Source of the DNA: DUPU01 sp050952465
GTDB lineage: Bacteria; Bacillota; Dehalobacteriia; Dehalobacteriales; Dehalobacteriaceae
Reading direction: 5' to 3'
Assembly (NCBI GenBank): GCA_050952465.1
Contig: JBMNKZ010000014.1
Location: 1 to 64,000, forward strand
DNA: 64,000 bases
The translations under genes were made by a program, and so were the position numbers. Below are positions 35,164-43,009 of the stretch, one piece after another. The notes under the pieces are model-generated. The model was not told the DNA's origin, searched no databases, and saw only the letters and a program-made list of their open reading frames with translations. How positions within the stretch are numbered: the first letter of the stretch is position 1; each line of letters opens with the position of its first letter.

Positions 35164-36421
35164 CCCACTCTCTACCAGCAGTAAAACCGGTGGCGATATC
35201 TACCCCACCAGTACTTTTTTCCCCTATCCCGTCAAAGCTGGCCAATATACTCCCGGCTGCACATAGATTGGCAAAAATAGGACGTCCTTTTTCGTCCACC
35301 GGATACATGTTCTCATCTACCCGAATACCAAAACAGGCATAAGGTTGGTCTGCCCAAAAACTGCTTCTGCTCCACGTTTCAACATTTTCGCGATAGTATA
35401 AGGGCAGATTAAAAAGGGGTTCTCTTACCCACCCCGGTCCGGATACCAGGCCATCAGAAGCTAAACCTCCGGTAGCAAGAATAATTTTTTTTCCTTGAAT
35501 AGAAGTTGTCTTCCCCGGGGTTGCCACCCGAACACTTTTTATCTCATCTCCTTTGATAACTGCATCAAGGACAGGAAACCCGGTGATGTACTCAATGCCT
35601 TTTTTACAAAGCAGCATAGAAAGACAGTGATGGAATCTAATACCCGGTACGCTGGGAGGGATGGTAGGAATCTCAAAAACTTTCCTGCCGGTTCCTTCTT
35701 CAATTTGTGCTAAAACCTGCCTGTGATTAGATAATCCTAAAATTGCCGGAAAGCCTATTTTTTCTTCCTTATCTAATTGGGAGAGTAGTTGTTTGATGAT
35801 ATCTTCCACCTGATCAGGGTTATCAAGAACCAGAGCCAAATCATAAGCAGAAATTACCCGGGAATAAGTTTTTTCCAGCTTCAGTTTACCCCAGTCAGCT
35901 TTACCCTTGATGCCAAGCCGCCGGTATTCTTTTAATATATTTGTTGCCACAAGCTGAGGAGAAAAATTAGAGAATCCTTCAACACCGAATATCTTGATTT
36001 GTTCTCCCTGTCTGATGTCACCTTGGGCTAGGGATAGAGGTGCTAAATAAGTTGGTCTGACCATGCCTAAAGCTGTAGGGATAAGAAAATTACCCCCATT
36101 CCTATAAGTAAGAAAGGATAAACTACAATCCTCCAATTGTCGGCTAAAATATTTCATGGCCTCTCCAATCCTTGTCTCCCCCAGTATTTGGTAAGGGTGG
36201 TTTAGAGGAAGTTTATCCATCCATAGCCAAGGGTCTTTTATCGCCCTGCCCTGCCTAGATCCCAAGAGATCAATAACTCCCGGGCCATAATAATAGGAAC
36301 CAAAACCTTTTGTAATAATTAGCACTGTGTTTCCATGAGTTTTGGCACTTAAAGCAGCGGTCAATCCGGCTAAGCCTCCGCCAATCACTACCACATCATA
36401 TTTTCTATGGATTTTGTTCAT
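35153..36421 (-). CDS. glpB: Anaerobic glycerol-3-phosphate dehydrogenase subunit B, 422 aa
   Basis: A flavoprotein subunit that carries electrons from GlpA to GlpC. The Rossmann dinucleotide motif VVVIGGGLAGLTAALSA is at the N-terminus, followed by the GPGVIDLLG patch, and a C-terminal FAD part (IILATGGLASDGL, then the GVDIATGFTAG end). The start is ATG 36421 because GGAGGGG lies just upstream; an in-frame start 13 codons earlier would include the ribosome binding site. It overlaps the glpA end by 17 bases. Confidence 0.92.
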   Translation of the reverse strand: MNKIHRKYDVVVIGGGLAGLTAALSAKTHGNTVLIITKGFGSYYYGPGVIDLLGSRQGRAIKDPWLWMDKLPLNHPYQILGETRIGEAMKYFSRQLEDCSLSFLTYRNGGNFLIPTALGMVRPTYLAPLSLAQGDIRQGEQIKIFGVEGFSNFSPQLVATNILKEYRRLGIKGKADWGKLKLEKTYSRVISAYDLALVLDNPDQVEDIIKQLLSQLDKEEKIGFPAILGLSNHRQVLAQIEEGTGRKVFEIPTIPPSVPGIRFHHCLSMLLCKKGIEYITGFPVLDAVIKGDEIKSVRVATPGKTTSIQGKKIILATGGLASDGLVSGPGWVREPLFNLPLYYRENVETWSRSSFWADQPYACFGIRVDENMYPVDEKGRPIFANLCAAGSILASFDGIGEKSTGGVDIATGFTAGREWGEG

Positions 36422-37940
36422 TTCTTTCAACCCCTCCTTCCCCAGCGAGAAAATCTGCATAGATCCGACGCATTAATTCACCCTCTTTGATGGTAGAACC
36501 CCAAAAAACGGGCTGCATTCCCTTCCATCTTTCTTTATAAAAATTTAAAAGGACAGGGTCTAAATCCATTTCCTCTGAAGGAAGATAGTTTTTTAATACA
36601 TTTAAAGCCCGGTAAGTACAGAAAGTTCCTTGGCAAGTGCCCATACCCAGCCTGGTTCTCCGTCTTAAATCATTAAGGTCAAAGCACCCATCATTTATTA
36701 TGGCCTCCTTTAATTGAGACTCCCTGATTTGCTCACACTCGCAGATTAATTTATCTTCAACCTTTAATTTCCTTTTGGAGTCTGCATTGAAATGTCCCGG
36801 CAATATTTCCTGATAAGTACGACAGGGACTGTTTTTCCCCAATTTTTTGACCGCTAAATCCCCTGTTTTTTCCGCCATTAAACGATAGGTGGTAAATTTA
36901 CCTCCTATAACCGATATAAAGCCGGACAAACCATCAATAGATTCATGATCTAAGATAAAGAAATCCCTGGTCACCTCTCTTCCCTGATTGCCTTCTATTT
37001 TCTCCCCTGACTGGTAAAGTGGCCTTACCCCGGCAAAAGCCCGAATTATTCTTGCTTCCCCCAGGGATGGAAACATTTTTTGTCCCAGAGCCAAAAGTTT
37101 TTTTACTTCCCAATAATCCACGCGGTCGCAATCTGCTTCCTTTACATCAATAGAGGTAGTACCGTAGATAGAAATGGAATGGTGGGGAACCAGAATATCG
37201 CCGTCACCCGGCTCTTGACAGCGGTTAATAATAGTACCGGTTAAACGCCGGTTAAAAACCAGCAGTGCCCCTTTATTTAAGATCAGGTTTAAGTTTAAAC
37301 CTACCAGTTTGGCTATTTCTCCTGCCCAAGGCCCCCCGGCATTAATCACCATTTGGCAGAAAATAAATTCTGTCTCACCCGTTGGTTTTCTGACGGTGAC
37401 ACCAATCACCTTTCCGGAAGAAACAGAAATTGAAACGACTTGGGTATAGGTAAAGATTTTAGCTCCATATTTTTTTGCAGAGGCGATATTTTCCAGTACC
37501 AGCTTAAAACCGTCAACTGCAGCATCAGGAACCTGAAATGCCCGGCGAATATTTCGACTTAACAAAGGTTCTTTTTTTGTTAGTTCCTGAGGATCAATTT
37601 CCTGATAACTAATCCCTGTTTCCCTACAGGCAAACCGCCATTTCTCTACATAAGCAGAGTCGTCTCCCTGAAGCTCTAAAAATATTCCTCCGGTGTTTTC
37701 AATGCAATGGGGAGCAATCTTTTTGAGTATGGCATTTTCCATAATACATTCTCGAGCTGAATTGGGATCATTAACCGCATAACGGGCCCCGCTGTGGAGC
37801 AGTCCATGGAAACGGGCTGATGTTCCATTGGCTAGATCCCCTTTTTCCACCAGTATCACACTTATTCCCCGCATAGCCAGATCCCGGATGATTCCAGTGC
37901 CGGTGATGCCTCCGCCTATAACGACTACCTGAGTTTCCAT
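36405..37940 (-). CDS. glpA: Anaerobic glycerol-3-phosphate dehydrogenase subunit A, 511 aa
   Basis: The catalytic FAD subunit that oxidises glycerol-3-phosphate to dihydroxyacetone phosphate. Seen: VVVIGGGITGTGIIRDLAMRG (FAD site), the HGLLHSGARYA motif, the GGKFTTYRLMAE patch and, at the C-terminus (about residues 395-455), a BFD-like [2Fe-2S] site with ICECEQI and GMGTCQGTFC. The long, 511-aa form with this site is typical of GlpA as opposed to aerobic GlpD. It is preceded by TGAGGAGG and by a leader terminator, and starts the glpABC operon. Confidence 0.93.
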   Translation of the reverse strand: METQVVVIGGGITGTGIIRDLAMRGISVILVEKGDLANGTSARFHGLLHSGARYAVNDPNSARECIMENAILKKIAPHCIENTGGIFLELQGDDSAYVEKWRFACRETGISYQEIDPQELTKKEPLLSRNIRRAFQVPDAAVDGFKLVLENIASAKKYGAKIFTYTQVVSISVSSGKVIGVTVRKPTGETEFIFCQMVINAGGPWAGEIAKLVGLNLNLILNKGALLVFNRRLTGTIINRCQEPGDGDILVPHHSISIYGTTSIDVKEADCDRVDYWEVKKLLALGQKMFPSLGEARIIRAFAGVRPLYQSGEKIEGNQGREVTRDFFILDHESIDGLSGFISVIGGKFTTYRLMAEKTGDLAVKKLGKNSPCRTYQEILPGHFNADSKRKLKVEDKLICECEQIRESQLKEAIINDGCFDLNDLRRRTRLGMGTCQGTFCTYRALNVLKNYLPSEEMDLDPVLLNFYKERWKGMQPVFWGSTIKEGELMRRIYADFLAGEGGVERNEQNP

Positions 37941-37967
37941 ATTGATTCCTCCTCAAATGTCCTGTGC

Positions 37968-37992
37968 CGGGCGATTCGTGAATCGCCCCTAC
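37968..37992. repeat. GATTC palindromic repeat, copy 2
   Basis: The 20-bp palindrome GGGCGATTC-gt-GAATCGCCC again, followed by CTACG. It lies in the glpA 5' leader, between the terminator and the gene. Its sequence and context match the copy at 20182 except for one base. Confidence 0.85.
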
Positions 37993-37999
37993 GGCAAAT

Positions 38000-38041
38000 A
38001 AAAAAACCACAAGCAAAGGGTATCTACCCTTGCCTGTGGTT
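38000..38041 (-). terminator. Leader terminator upstream of glpA, probable GlpP antitermination target
   Basis: On the minus strand, AACCACA...GGGTA-gat-TACCC...TGTGGTT makes a long imperfect stem followed by seven T. It is between glpP and glpA, so transcription from the glpP side or a leader promoter would stop here unless antiterminated. B. subtilis GlpP with glycerol-3-phosphate acts on such leaders; that it does so here is inferred. Confidence 0.85.
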
Positions 38042-38116
38042 CTCCATGTCTCCACCACAAAAATTTATTCACTTAATTATCCCATATCTAACAGTTCTAA
38101 AAAACGCCATTTGACG

Positions 38117-38701
38117 CTAAGAACTCTGTTTATCCTGATTATACCACCATAAATCAGAATTGCCAATAGAAACTGCCAGAGCTCCGGCATTTAAAACTTG
38201 GTCAATATCCTCTTGATCCTCAATTAACCCACCGGCAATAATAGGTTTGCCGATTCTTGATTTAACTTGACTGATAATTTTGGGCATTAATCCCGGCATT
38301 ATCTCTACCGCATCCGGTTGATTTTCCTCCACCGCGTGAATCCCAGTTTCTACTGCAGTAGAATCCACCAGGAATAATCGTTGAATTGTCCTTAAATCAT
38401 GTTTTTTTGCGGCTTTTATCAAGGTACTGCGGGTAGTAATAATCCCATCCGGCCTTATTTCCCGGGCAATGAATTTCACAGCGGCCTTATCTCCCGCAAT
38501 ACCCCCCATTAAATCCAAATGGGGAAAAACCGGGATATGATGTCCCCTGGCATAATCTACATAATCAGCCAACACATTGATATCTCCCGCCAATAAGAAG
38601 ATAGCAGCTATGGGGGCATTAACAGCCTTTTGTAGCTGTTTTTCATTGCGCACAGCTGCAATAATCTTTTCTTTCTTAAAGAAATCCTGTAATTCCACCA
38701 T
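38117..38701 (-). CDS. glpP: Glycerol-3-phosphate responsive antiterminator, 194 aa
   Basis: An RNA-binding antiterminator with a TIM-barrel-like fold that is activated by glycerol-3-phosphate. Matches to GlpP include IIAAVRNEKQL, IFLLAGDI, VFPHLDLMGGI, RSTLIKAAKK, RLFLVDS and the VEIMPGLMPK and PIIAGGLI strands. The length is that of the family. The start is ATG 38701, after CAGGTGACTT. It is just upstream of the leader terminator of glpA, which fits with regulation of glpABC by antitermination. Confidence 0.93.
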   Translation of the reverse strand: MVELQDFFKKEKIIAAVRNEKQLQKAVNAPIAAIFLLAGDINVLADYVDYARGHHIPVFPHLDLMGGIAGDKAAVKFIAREIRPDGIITTRSTLIKAAKKHDLRTIQRLFLVDSTAVETGIHAVEENQPDAVEIMPGLMPKIISQVKSRIGKPIIAGGLIEDQEDIDQVLNAGALAVSIGNSDLWWYNQDKQSS

Positions 38702-38746
38702 AAGTCACCTGTAGTTTTTGGTATTATCACCTAATTCTACAATGAC

Positions 38747-39136
38747 TTATTTTTTTCCTCCCATACTTTCGTCAATCTTTTTAATATCAATAATCATCAT
38801 TTGCTCATTTGCTCTGGGTACATAGGAGAAAACAACCTTGTCATCTGCTTTAAGGCCAATCTGCTCAAAATTCTCTTTTACCCGTTCACTTAACTGATAA
38901 GCTTTTGCTTCCCCGTCAACTTTGATTTCTATGGAGTTATTGTCAATCTGTCCTACATAGGTTCCGCAATCTGTTCTTATCTTCTCAGCCTTGGCTCCAA
39001 CCATCTCTACAAGCTCATTGTCCTGCGCCAACATCTCAGCTACATGGGGATAAGTTAAGCCAAAACCTATCCCGAAAAGAAAGATCACACCCCACAAAAC
39101 TATTGTTTTTACTCTTTTACTTCTCAAGGCCAGCAC
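38747..39136 (-). CDS. Hypothetical membrane-anchored protein, 129 aa
   Basis: I do not recognise it. Residues about 10-30 form a single membrane segment (VLWGVIFLFGIGFGLTY), and the remaining 100 residues are a polar extracytoplasmic domain with an OB-like pattern of strands. One cysteine is present (RTDCGTYVG). Either GTG 39136 or TTG 39127 could be the start; the GGGG ribosome binding site spans the first. A CAGCACC/GGTGCTG inverted repeat flanks the start region. It is 45 bases upstream of glpP and may be in the same transcript. Confidence 0.7.
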   Translation of the reverse strand: MLALRSKRVKTIVLWGVIFLFGIGFGLTYPHVAEMLAQDNELVEMVGAKAEKIRTDCGTYVGQIDNNSIEIKVDGEAKAYQLSERVKENFEQIGLKADDKVVFSYVPRANEQMMIIDIKKIDESMGGKK

Positions 39137-39422
39137 CCCTTTTCATATCTTTCGCTTAAATATATTCAGGTGCTGCTTGTACCTATGATAAAATGTTTGG
39201 CTATTTTATTGTTTTTATTACTTTATTTATTAATGCTATAATTTAAATTGTAGGGGCGATTCATAAATCCCCATTAATAAATGGCTTTAACAAATATAAA
39301 ATTGTTTAAATAAGAATAATTACATTAGCGGTGATAAAATTGGAATTACCAAAATGAAAAAGTTTACGACTATCAGGATATGATTATTCCCGGAGTTGCT
39401 ATTCTTTTTCTCAAATCAGATA
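39137..39422. other. AT-rich intergenic region between the 38747 gene and hypD
   Basis: Gap of 286 bases on the 3' side of hypD. It contains a degenerate GATTC palindrome at about 39250-39272 (GTAGGGGCGATT with AATCCCC) and little else. A short stretch on the plus strand at about 39355-39420 could encode a remnant, but it has no start or homology I recognise. Confidence 0.4.
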
Positions 39423-41813
39423 CTAAAAACTTTTATGCTCAGTCCTGGTGATAATTTCATCCTGCAGGGCCTTATCCAGATTATTGAAGTAATCGCTGTA
39501 ACCGGCTACCCGAACGATTAAGTTATTATATTTAGCCGGATTCTTTTGGGCATCCCTTAAAGTTTCAGCACTGACAACATTCAACTGGATATGGTGTCCG
39601 TCCATCTTGAAATAAGCGCGAATTAAATCCTTAGCCTTAGTAAGGCCTTCCTCATCGGCTAGTAGTTCCGGAGTAAATTTCTGATTCAACAAAGTGCCCC
39701 CGGTTCTTAAATGATCCATTTTGGCTGCAGATTTAATTACAGCTGTAGGCCCTTTTCGATCCGTTCCCTGAACAGGGGAAATCCCTTCAGAAAGGGGCAT
39801 CTCTGCCAAACGGCCGTCGGCTGAAGCACCTATTACTGAACCGAAATAGACGTGACAGGTAGTAGGTAGCATTTCAATGATATATTTTCCCCCGTATACT
39901 GTCTTTCGACCGGTAATTTCGTCATGGTAGGCATTGAAAACTTGGAGCATAATTTCGTCAGCATAATCATCGTCATTGCCGTACTTAGGTGTTTTATTAA
40001 GAAGCATCTGATGAATCTTTTCTTCTCCTACAAAATTATTCTCCAGAGTATCCAAGAGTTTTTCCATGGTTAGATTTTGATGATCAAAAACGTGATATTT
40101 AATGGCCGAGAGTGCATCAGTAATACTGGCGATACCTACTCCTTGGATATAGCGGGTGTTGTATCGAGAACCACCCTGATTATAATCTCTGCCCTTCTTG
40201 ATACAGTCTTCAGTAATCACAGACAGGAAGGGGGCAGGCATATATTCTCCGTAAAGCCTTTCAATTACCTGGTTGCCTCTGATTTTAATCTCTGCAAAAT
40301 GATGGAGCTGTTTTTTAAAGGCATCCATTAATTGATCAAAGTTAGTAAATTCCCGAGGATCCCCTGTTTCTATACCAATCTTCTTACCGGTTTTCGGATC
40401 CACCCCATTATGCAGGGTAATTTCCAAAACCTTGGGTATGTTGAAATAACCCGTAAGTATATAGGCTTCTTTGCCAAAACAACCTACTTCCACGCAGCCG
40501 CTGGTACCGCCGACGCGGGCATCCTCTAAGGTTTTCCCGTTACGCAACAGCTCTTGTACTACCGCATCCGTATTAAAGACAGAGGGGAAACCCATTCCTT
40601 CCCGAATCACCCTTAAAGCTGCCATGACAAACCGATCGGGATTTTTCCGGCTGATCTGCACATTGGTGCTGGGCTGGAGAGTTCTCATTTCATCTATAAT
40701 CTCCAGGAAAAGATAAGAAAGCTCATTCACCCCATCAGTTCCGTCCGGCTTAATACCGCCAAGATTAATATTACAGAAATCCGTATAAGTGCCGCTCTCT
40801 TTCAAGGTAATGCCCACCTTGGGAGGGGCCGGCTGGTTGTTTACTTTCACCCAGAAACATTCCAGAAGTTCTTTTGCCTGCTCCCGGTTCAGGGTACCGG
40901 CTTCAACTTCTTTTTCATAAAAAGGATAAAGGTGCTGGTCGAATTTTCCCGGGCAGAAGGAATCCCAGGTATTCATTTCCGTAATGACACTTAAGTGCAC
41001 AAACCAGTACATTTGAATGGCTTCCCAGAAGGTTCTGGGGGCATGAGCGGGAACCCAATCGCAAACTTCTGCTATTTTCTCAAGTTCTTTCTTACGGACG
41101 GGATCCTTTTCCGTACCCGCCATTTCCCGAGCCAGATCCCTATGCCGCTTACCAAAGGTAATTACCGCGTCACAGACAATAGCCATAGCCTTTAATTCTT
41201 CCCGCTTATCATAAGCTTCCGGATCATTTAAAAAGTCCAAGGAGGCAATTTCCTGTTCAATTTCCGCCTTGAAATCAAGAAAACCTTTTTTATAATAGAT
41301 ATCTCCTCCCACGGTATGGCCGGGAGCCCTCTGCTCCATAAATTCTGTAAAGATACCGGCCTCATAACAATCCTTCCACTCATCGGTCATCTGGTCAAAA
41401 AGGAGATCCCGCATGGATCTGCCCTGCCAATAAGGAATGATCACTTCTTTTTGAATTCTCTTAGTTTCATCATCCACCCGGAAAAAAATCTTTTCCCGTT
41501 GATCGATGACATCAAAGTCTTCACCGGAATGGCAGCAAAGTTCCGGATAAGTAGGAGCAGATTGGGGAGCCGGGCCCCTTTCCCCGACAATTAATTCTCC
41601 CTCATTAATCACAACGGTTTTATTTTCCATAAGATGTTTAAAGGCAAGTGCTCGAAGGACGGGAATGGATACCTTTCCGGCATATTTTTTATAGGCTTCT
41701 GTAACCAAAACTGCTCTCTCAATAGAGAGGGTGGGTACTGTGGTTACACTTTGTTCTCTTAACTTTGCGATACGGTCGTTCATACCGACTTCTCTTCTTA
41801 ACACAGTGCTCAT
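39423..41813 (-). CDS. hypD: Trans-4-hydroxy-L-proline dehydratase, glycyl radical enzyme, 796 aa
   Basis: A pyruvate-formate-lyase-family enzyme that removes water from trans-4-hydroxyproline through a protein radical. The catalytic cysteine and glutamate are in GTSGCVEVGCFG (about residues 440 and 442) and the radical glycine is in VRVAGYSDYF (about residue 771). The sequences FTEFMEQRAPGHTV, NTWDSFCPGKFDQHL and DGHHIQ match the known HypD group closely and differ from choline lyase CutC and from PflB. The start is ATG 41813, behind GGAGG; an upstream in-frame start is in the stop region of hypE. It follows hypE by 4 bases. The product, pyrroline-5-carboxylate, would be reduced to proline. 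Confidence 0.9.
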   Translation of the reverse strand: MSTVLRREVGMNDRIAKLREQSVTTVPTLSIERAVLVTEAYKKYAGKVSIPVLRALAFKHLMENKTVVINEGELIVGERGPAPQSAPTYPELCCHSGEDFDVIDQREKIFFRVDDETKRIQKEVIIPYWQGRSMRDLLFDQMTDEWKDCYEAGIFTEFMEQRAPGHTVGGDIYYKKGFLDFKAEIEQEIASLDFLNDPEAYDKREELKAMAIVCDAVITFGKRHRDLAREMAGTEKDPVRKKELEKIAEVCDWVPAHAPRTFWEAIQMYWFVHLSVITEMNTWDSFCPGKFDQHLYPFYEKEVEAGTLNREQAKELLECFWVKVNNQPAPPKVGITLKESGTYTDFCNINLGGIKPDGTDGVNELSYLFLEIIDEMRTLQPSTNVQISRKNPDRFVMAALRVIREGMGFPSVFNTDAVVQELLRNGKTLEDARVGGTSGCVEVGCFGKEAYILTGYFNIPKVLEITLHNGVDPKTGKKIGIETGDPREFTNFDQLMDAFKKQLHHFAEIKIRGNQVIERLYGEYMPAPFLSVITEDCIKKGRDYNQGGSRYNTRYIQGVGIASITDALSAIKYHVFDHQNLTMEKLLDTLENNFVGEEKIHQMLLNKTPKYGNDDDYADEIMLQVFNAYHDEITGRKTVYGGKYIIEMLPTTCHVYFGSVIGASADGRLAEMPLSEGISPVQGTDRKGPTAVIKSAAKMDHLRTGGTLLNQKFTPELLADEEGLTKAKDLIRAYFKMDGHHIQLNVVSAETLRDAQKNPAKYNNLIVRVAGYSDYFNNLDKALQDEIITRTEHKSF

Positions 41814-41817
41814 ACAA

Positions 41818-42735
41818 TTAACCTCCAATCTTAACATCTACCACATAGGGACTTAGTATCTTTTTCAGTTCTTCCATTCTTTCTTCTTTGGGAGGCTGTA
41901 CCTCACCTAATAAATAAGTTTTATCCAGAAGTTCATACTTAGCTGCGGCAATTTCATGATAGGGGAGTAAAAAGACTTTTTTAATCATCAGGGAGCTAAT
42001 AAACTCGCCTAGGCTTTTTATGTTTTCTTCGCTGTCATTGATTCCCGGAATAATCGGTACCCGAATCCAAATATTTTGATGAATTTTAGAAAGTTTCGCT
42101 AAGTTTTCCAGTATAGTAGTATTGGGAACACCGGTATATTTTTTATGGGCTGCATTATCCATATGCTTCAAATCATATAAAAATAAGTCGACCTTACCGG
42201 CAACAGACTCCAAAGTCTCCCATCTAGCATAACCGCTGGTGTCCAGGGCAGTATGAATACCTTTGTTTTTGCACGCATCCAACAGTGATATTAACAGTTC
42301 GGGCTGGAATAATGGTTCCCCGCCGGAAAAGGTAACTCCCCCGCCGGACTCATCAAAAAACATCTTATCTTTTTCAATTTCTTTCATGATGTCTTTAACC
42401 GTACTGTCCTTACCTATCAATTCCAGAGCATTAGTAGGACATTTTTCTGCGCAAAGCCCGCATAATGTACATAAATCCTTATTAATGATGACGCCCTTTT
42501 CTCCAAAGGTGAGTGCCCTTTCAAGACACAGGTTAATACAATCACGACACCCAATACATTTCGCATTTCTATAAATTAGCTGACTCTTCTTCTCAATGCT
42601 TTCCGGATTATGACACCACCAACAGTTAAGAGGACACCCCTTAAAAAATACTGTGGTACGAATACCCGGCCCATCATGGATAGAATAGTGCTGGATATTA
42701 AAAATTTTCCCCTTTTGCAATAGCCCCACTCCCAA
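41818..42735 (-). CDS. hypE: Glycyl-radical-enzyme activating protein (hydroxyproline dehydratase activase), 305 aa
   Basis: A radical SAM enzyme that installs the glycyl radical on HypD. The CxxxCxxC cluster is in KGCPLNCWWCHNPE. A ferredoxin-like insert of two [4Fe-4S] sets follows (CIGCRDCINLC and CTLCGLCAEKC), then GGGVTFSGGEPL. Length and layout are typical of activases with the two-cluster insert. It is the first gene of the hypE-hypD operon and has a sigma-54 promoter. The start is TTG 42735 or, with better spacing after GGGAGTG, TTG 42720. Confidence 0.9.
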   Translation of the reverse strand: MGVGLLQKGKIFNIQHYSIHDGPGIRTTVFFKGCPLNCWWCHNPESIEKKSQLIYRNAKCIGCRDCINLCLERALTFGEKGVIINKDLCTLCGLCAEKCPTNALELIGKDSTVKDIMKEIEKDKMFFDESGGGVTFSGGEPLFQPELLISLLDACKNKGIHTALDTSGYARWETLESVAGKVDLFLYDLKHMDNAAHKKYTGVPNTTILENLAKLSKIHQNIWIRVPIIPGINDSEENIKSLGEFISSLMIKKVFLLPYHEIAAAKYELLDKTYLLGEVQPPKEERMEELKKILSPYVVDVKIGG

Positions 42736-42804
42736 TGATAATCTCTTTTGCTATAACATTTTATTAATATTTTATTTTCCGTTTCTCCATTTATAAAAAA
42801 ATAA

Positions 42805-42821
42805 AGCAATTTCCATGCCAA
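42805..42821 (-). promoter_or_regulatory. Sigma-54 promoter of hypED
   Basis: The minus strand reads TTGGCATGGAAATTGCT. It matches TGGCAYG-N4-TTGCW with the GG-10-GC spacing. The predicted transcript starts near 42795, about 60 bases before hypE. Confidence 0.9.
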
Positions 42822-42911
42822 CTCTTAAGAGTGGATGGAAATTTATAAAAAGGCGTTAATCCGGTATTACCGGCTATTCTATTCTCTCTTTAAAAAAATG
42901 TTTTTGTTATC

Positions 42912-42969
42912 GTCTTAATTTTAGGACAAAAATCTTAATTATTTTTTGACTGCGTCCCAAATTTAGGAC
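42912..42969. promoter_or_regulatory. Twin 16-bp operator, putative enhancer of the hyp activator
   Basis: GTCTTAATTTTAGGAC (42912-42927) and GTCCCAAATTTAGGAC (42954-42969) are near-palindromes of the form GTCYYAAWTTTAGGAC. Their centres are 42 bp apart, four helical turns, so both lie on one face of the DNA. They are 115-175 bases upstream of the predicted start, typical for a sigma-54 activator. Confidence 0.72.
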
Positions 42970-43009
42970 ACAACCTGACATAACCCCTGGTTTGTTAATG
43001 CTAATTTTA

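Larger units (their letters stand above)
42736..43009. other. Control region of hypED
   Basis: Gap of 274 bases between the activator and hypE. It contains a sigma-54 promoter (42805-42821), a small CCGGTA-T-TACCGG palindrome at about 42863 and two 16-bp near-palindromes at 42912 and 42954, listed separately. Confidence 0.7.

Noticed and set aside
39131..39176. Inverted repeat CAGCACC/GGTGCTG flanking the start of the 38747 gene
   Set aside because: The loop is about 30 bases and the stem only 7-8, so it may be chance; noted in the gene entry only.
39300..39420. Possible protein remnant on the plus strand
   Set aside because: Short, without start or known motif; not enough to call a pseudogene.
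39423..41813. Choline trimethylamine-lyase (CutC) as the glycyl radical enzyme, attractive next to betaine genes
   Set aside because: The active-site surroundings and long conserved stretches match hydroxyproline dehydratase, and the activase is next to it without microcompartment genes.
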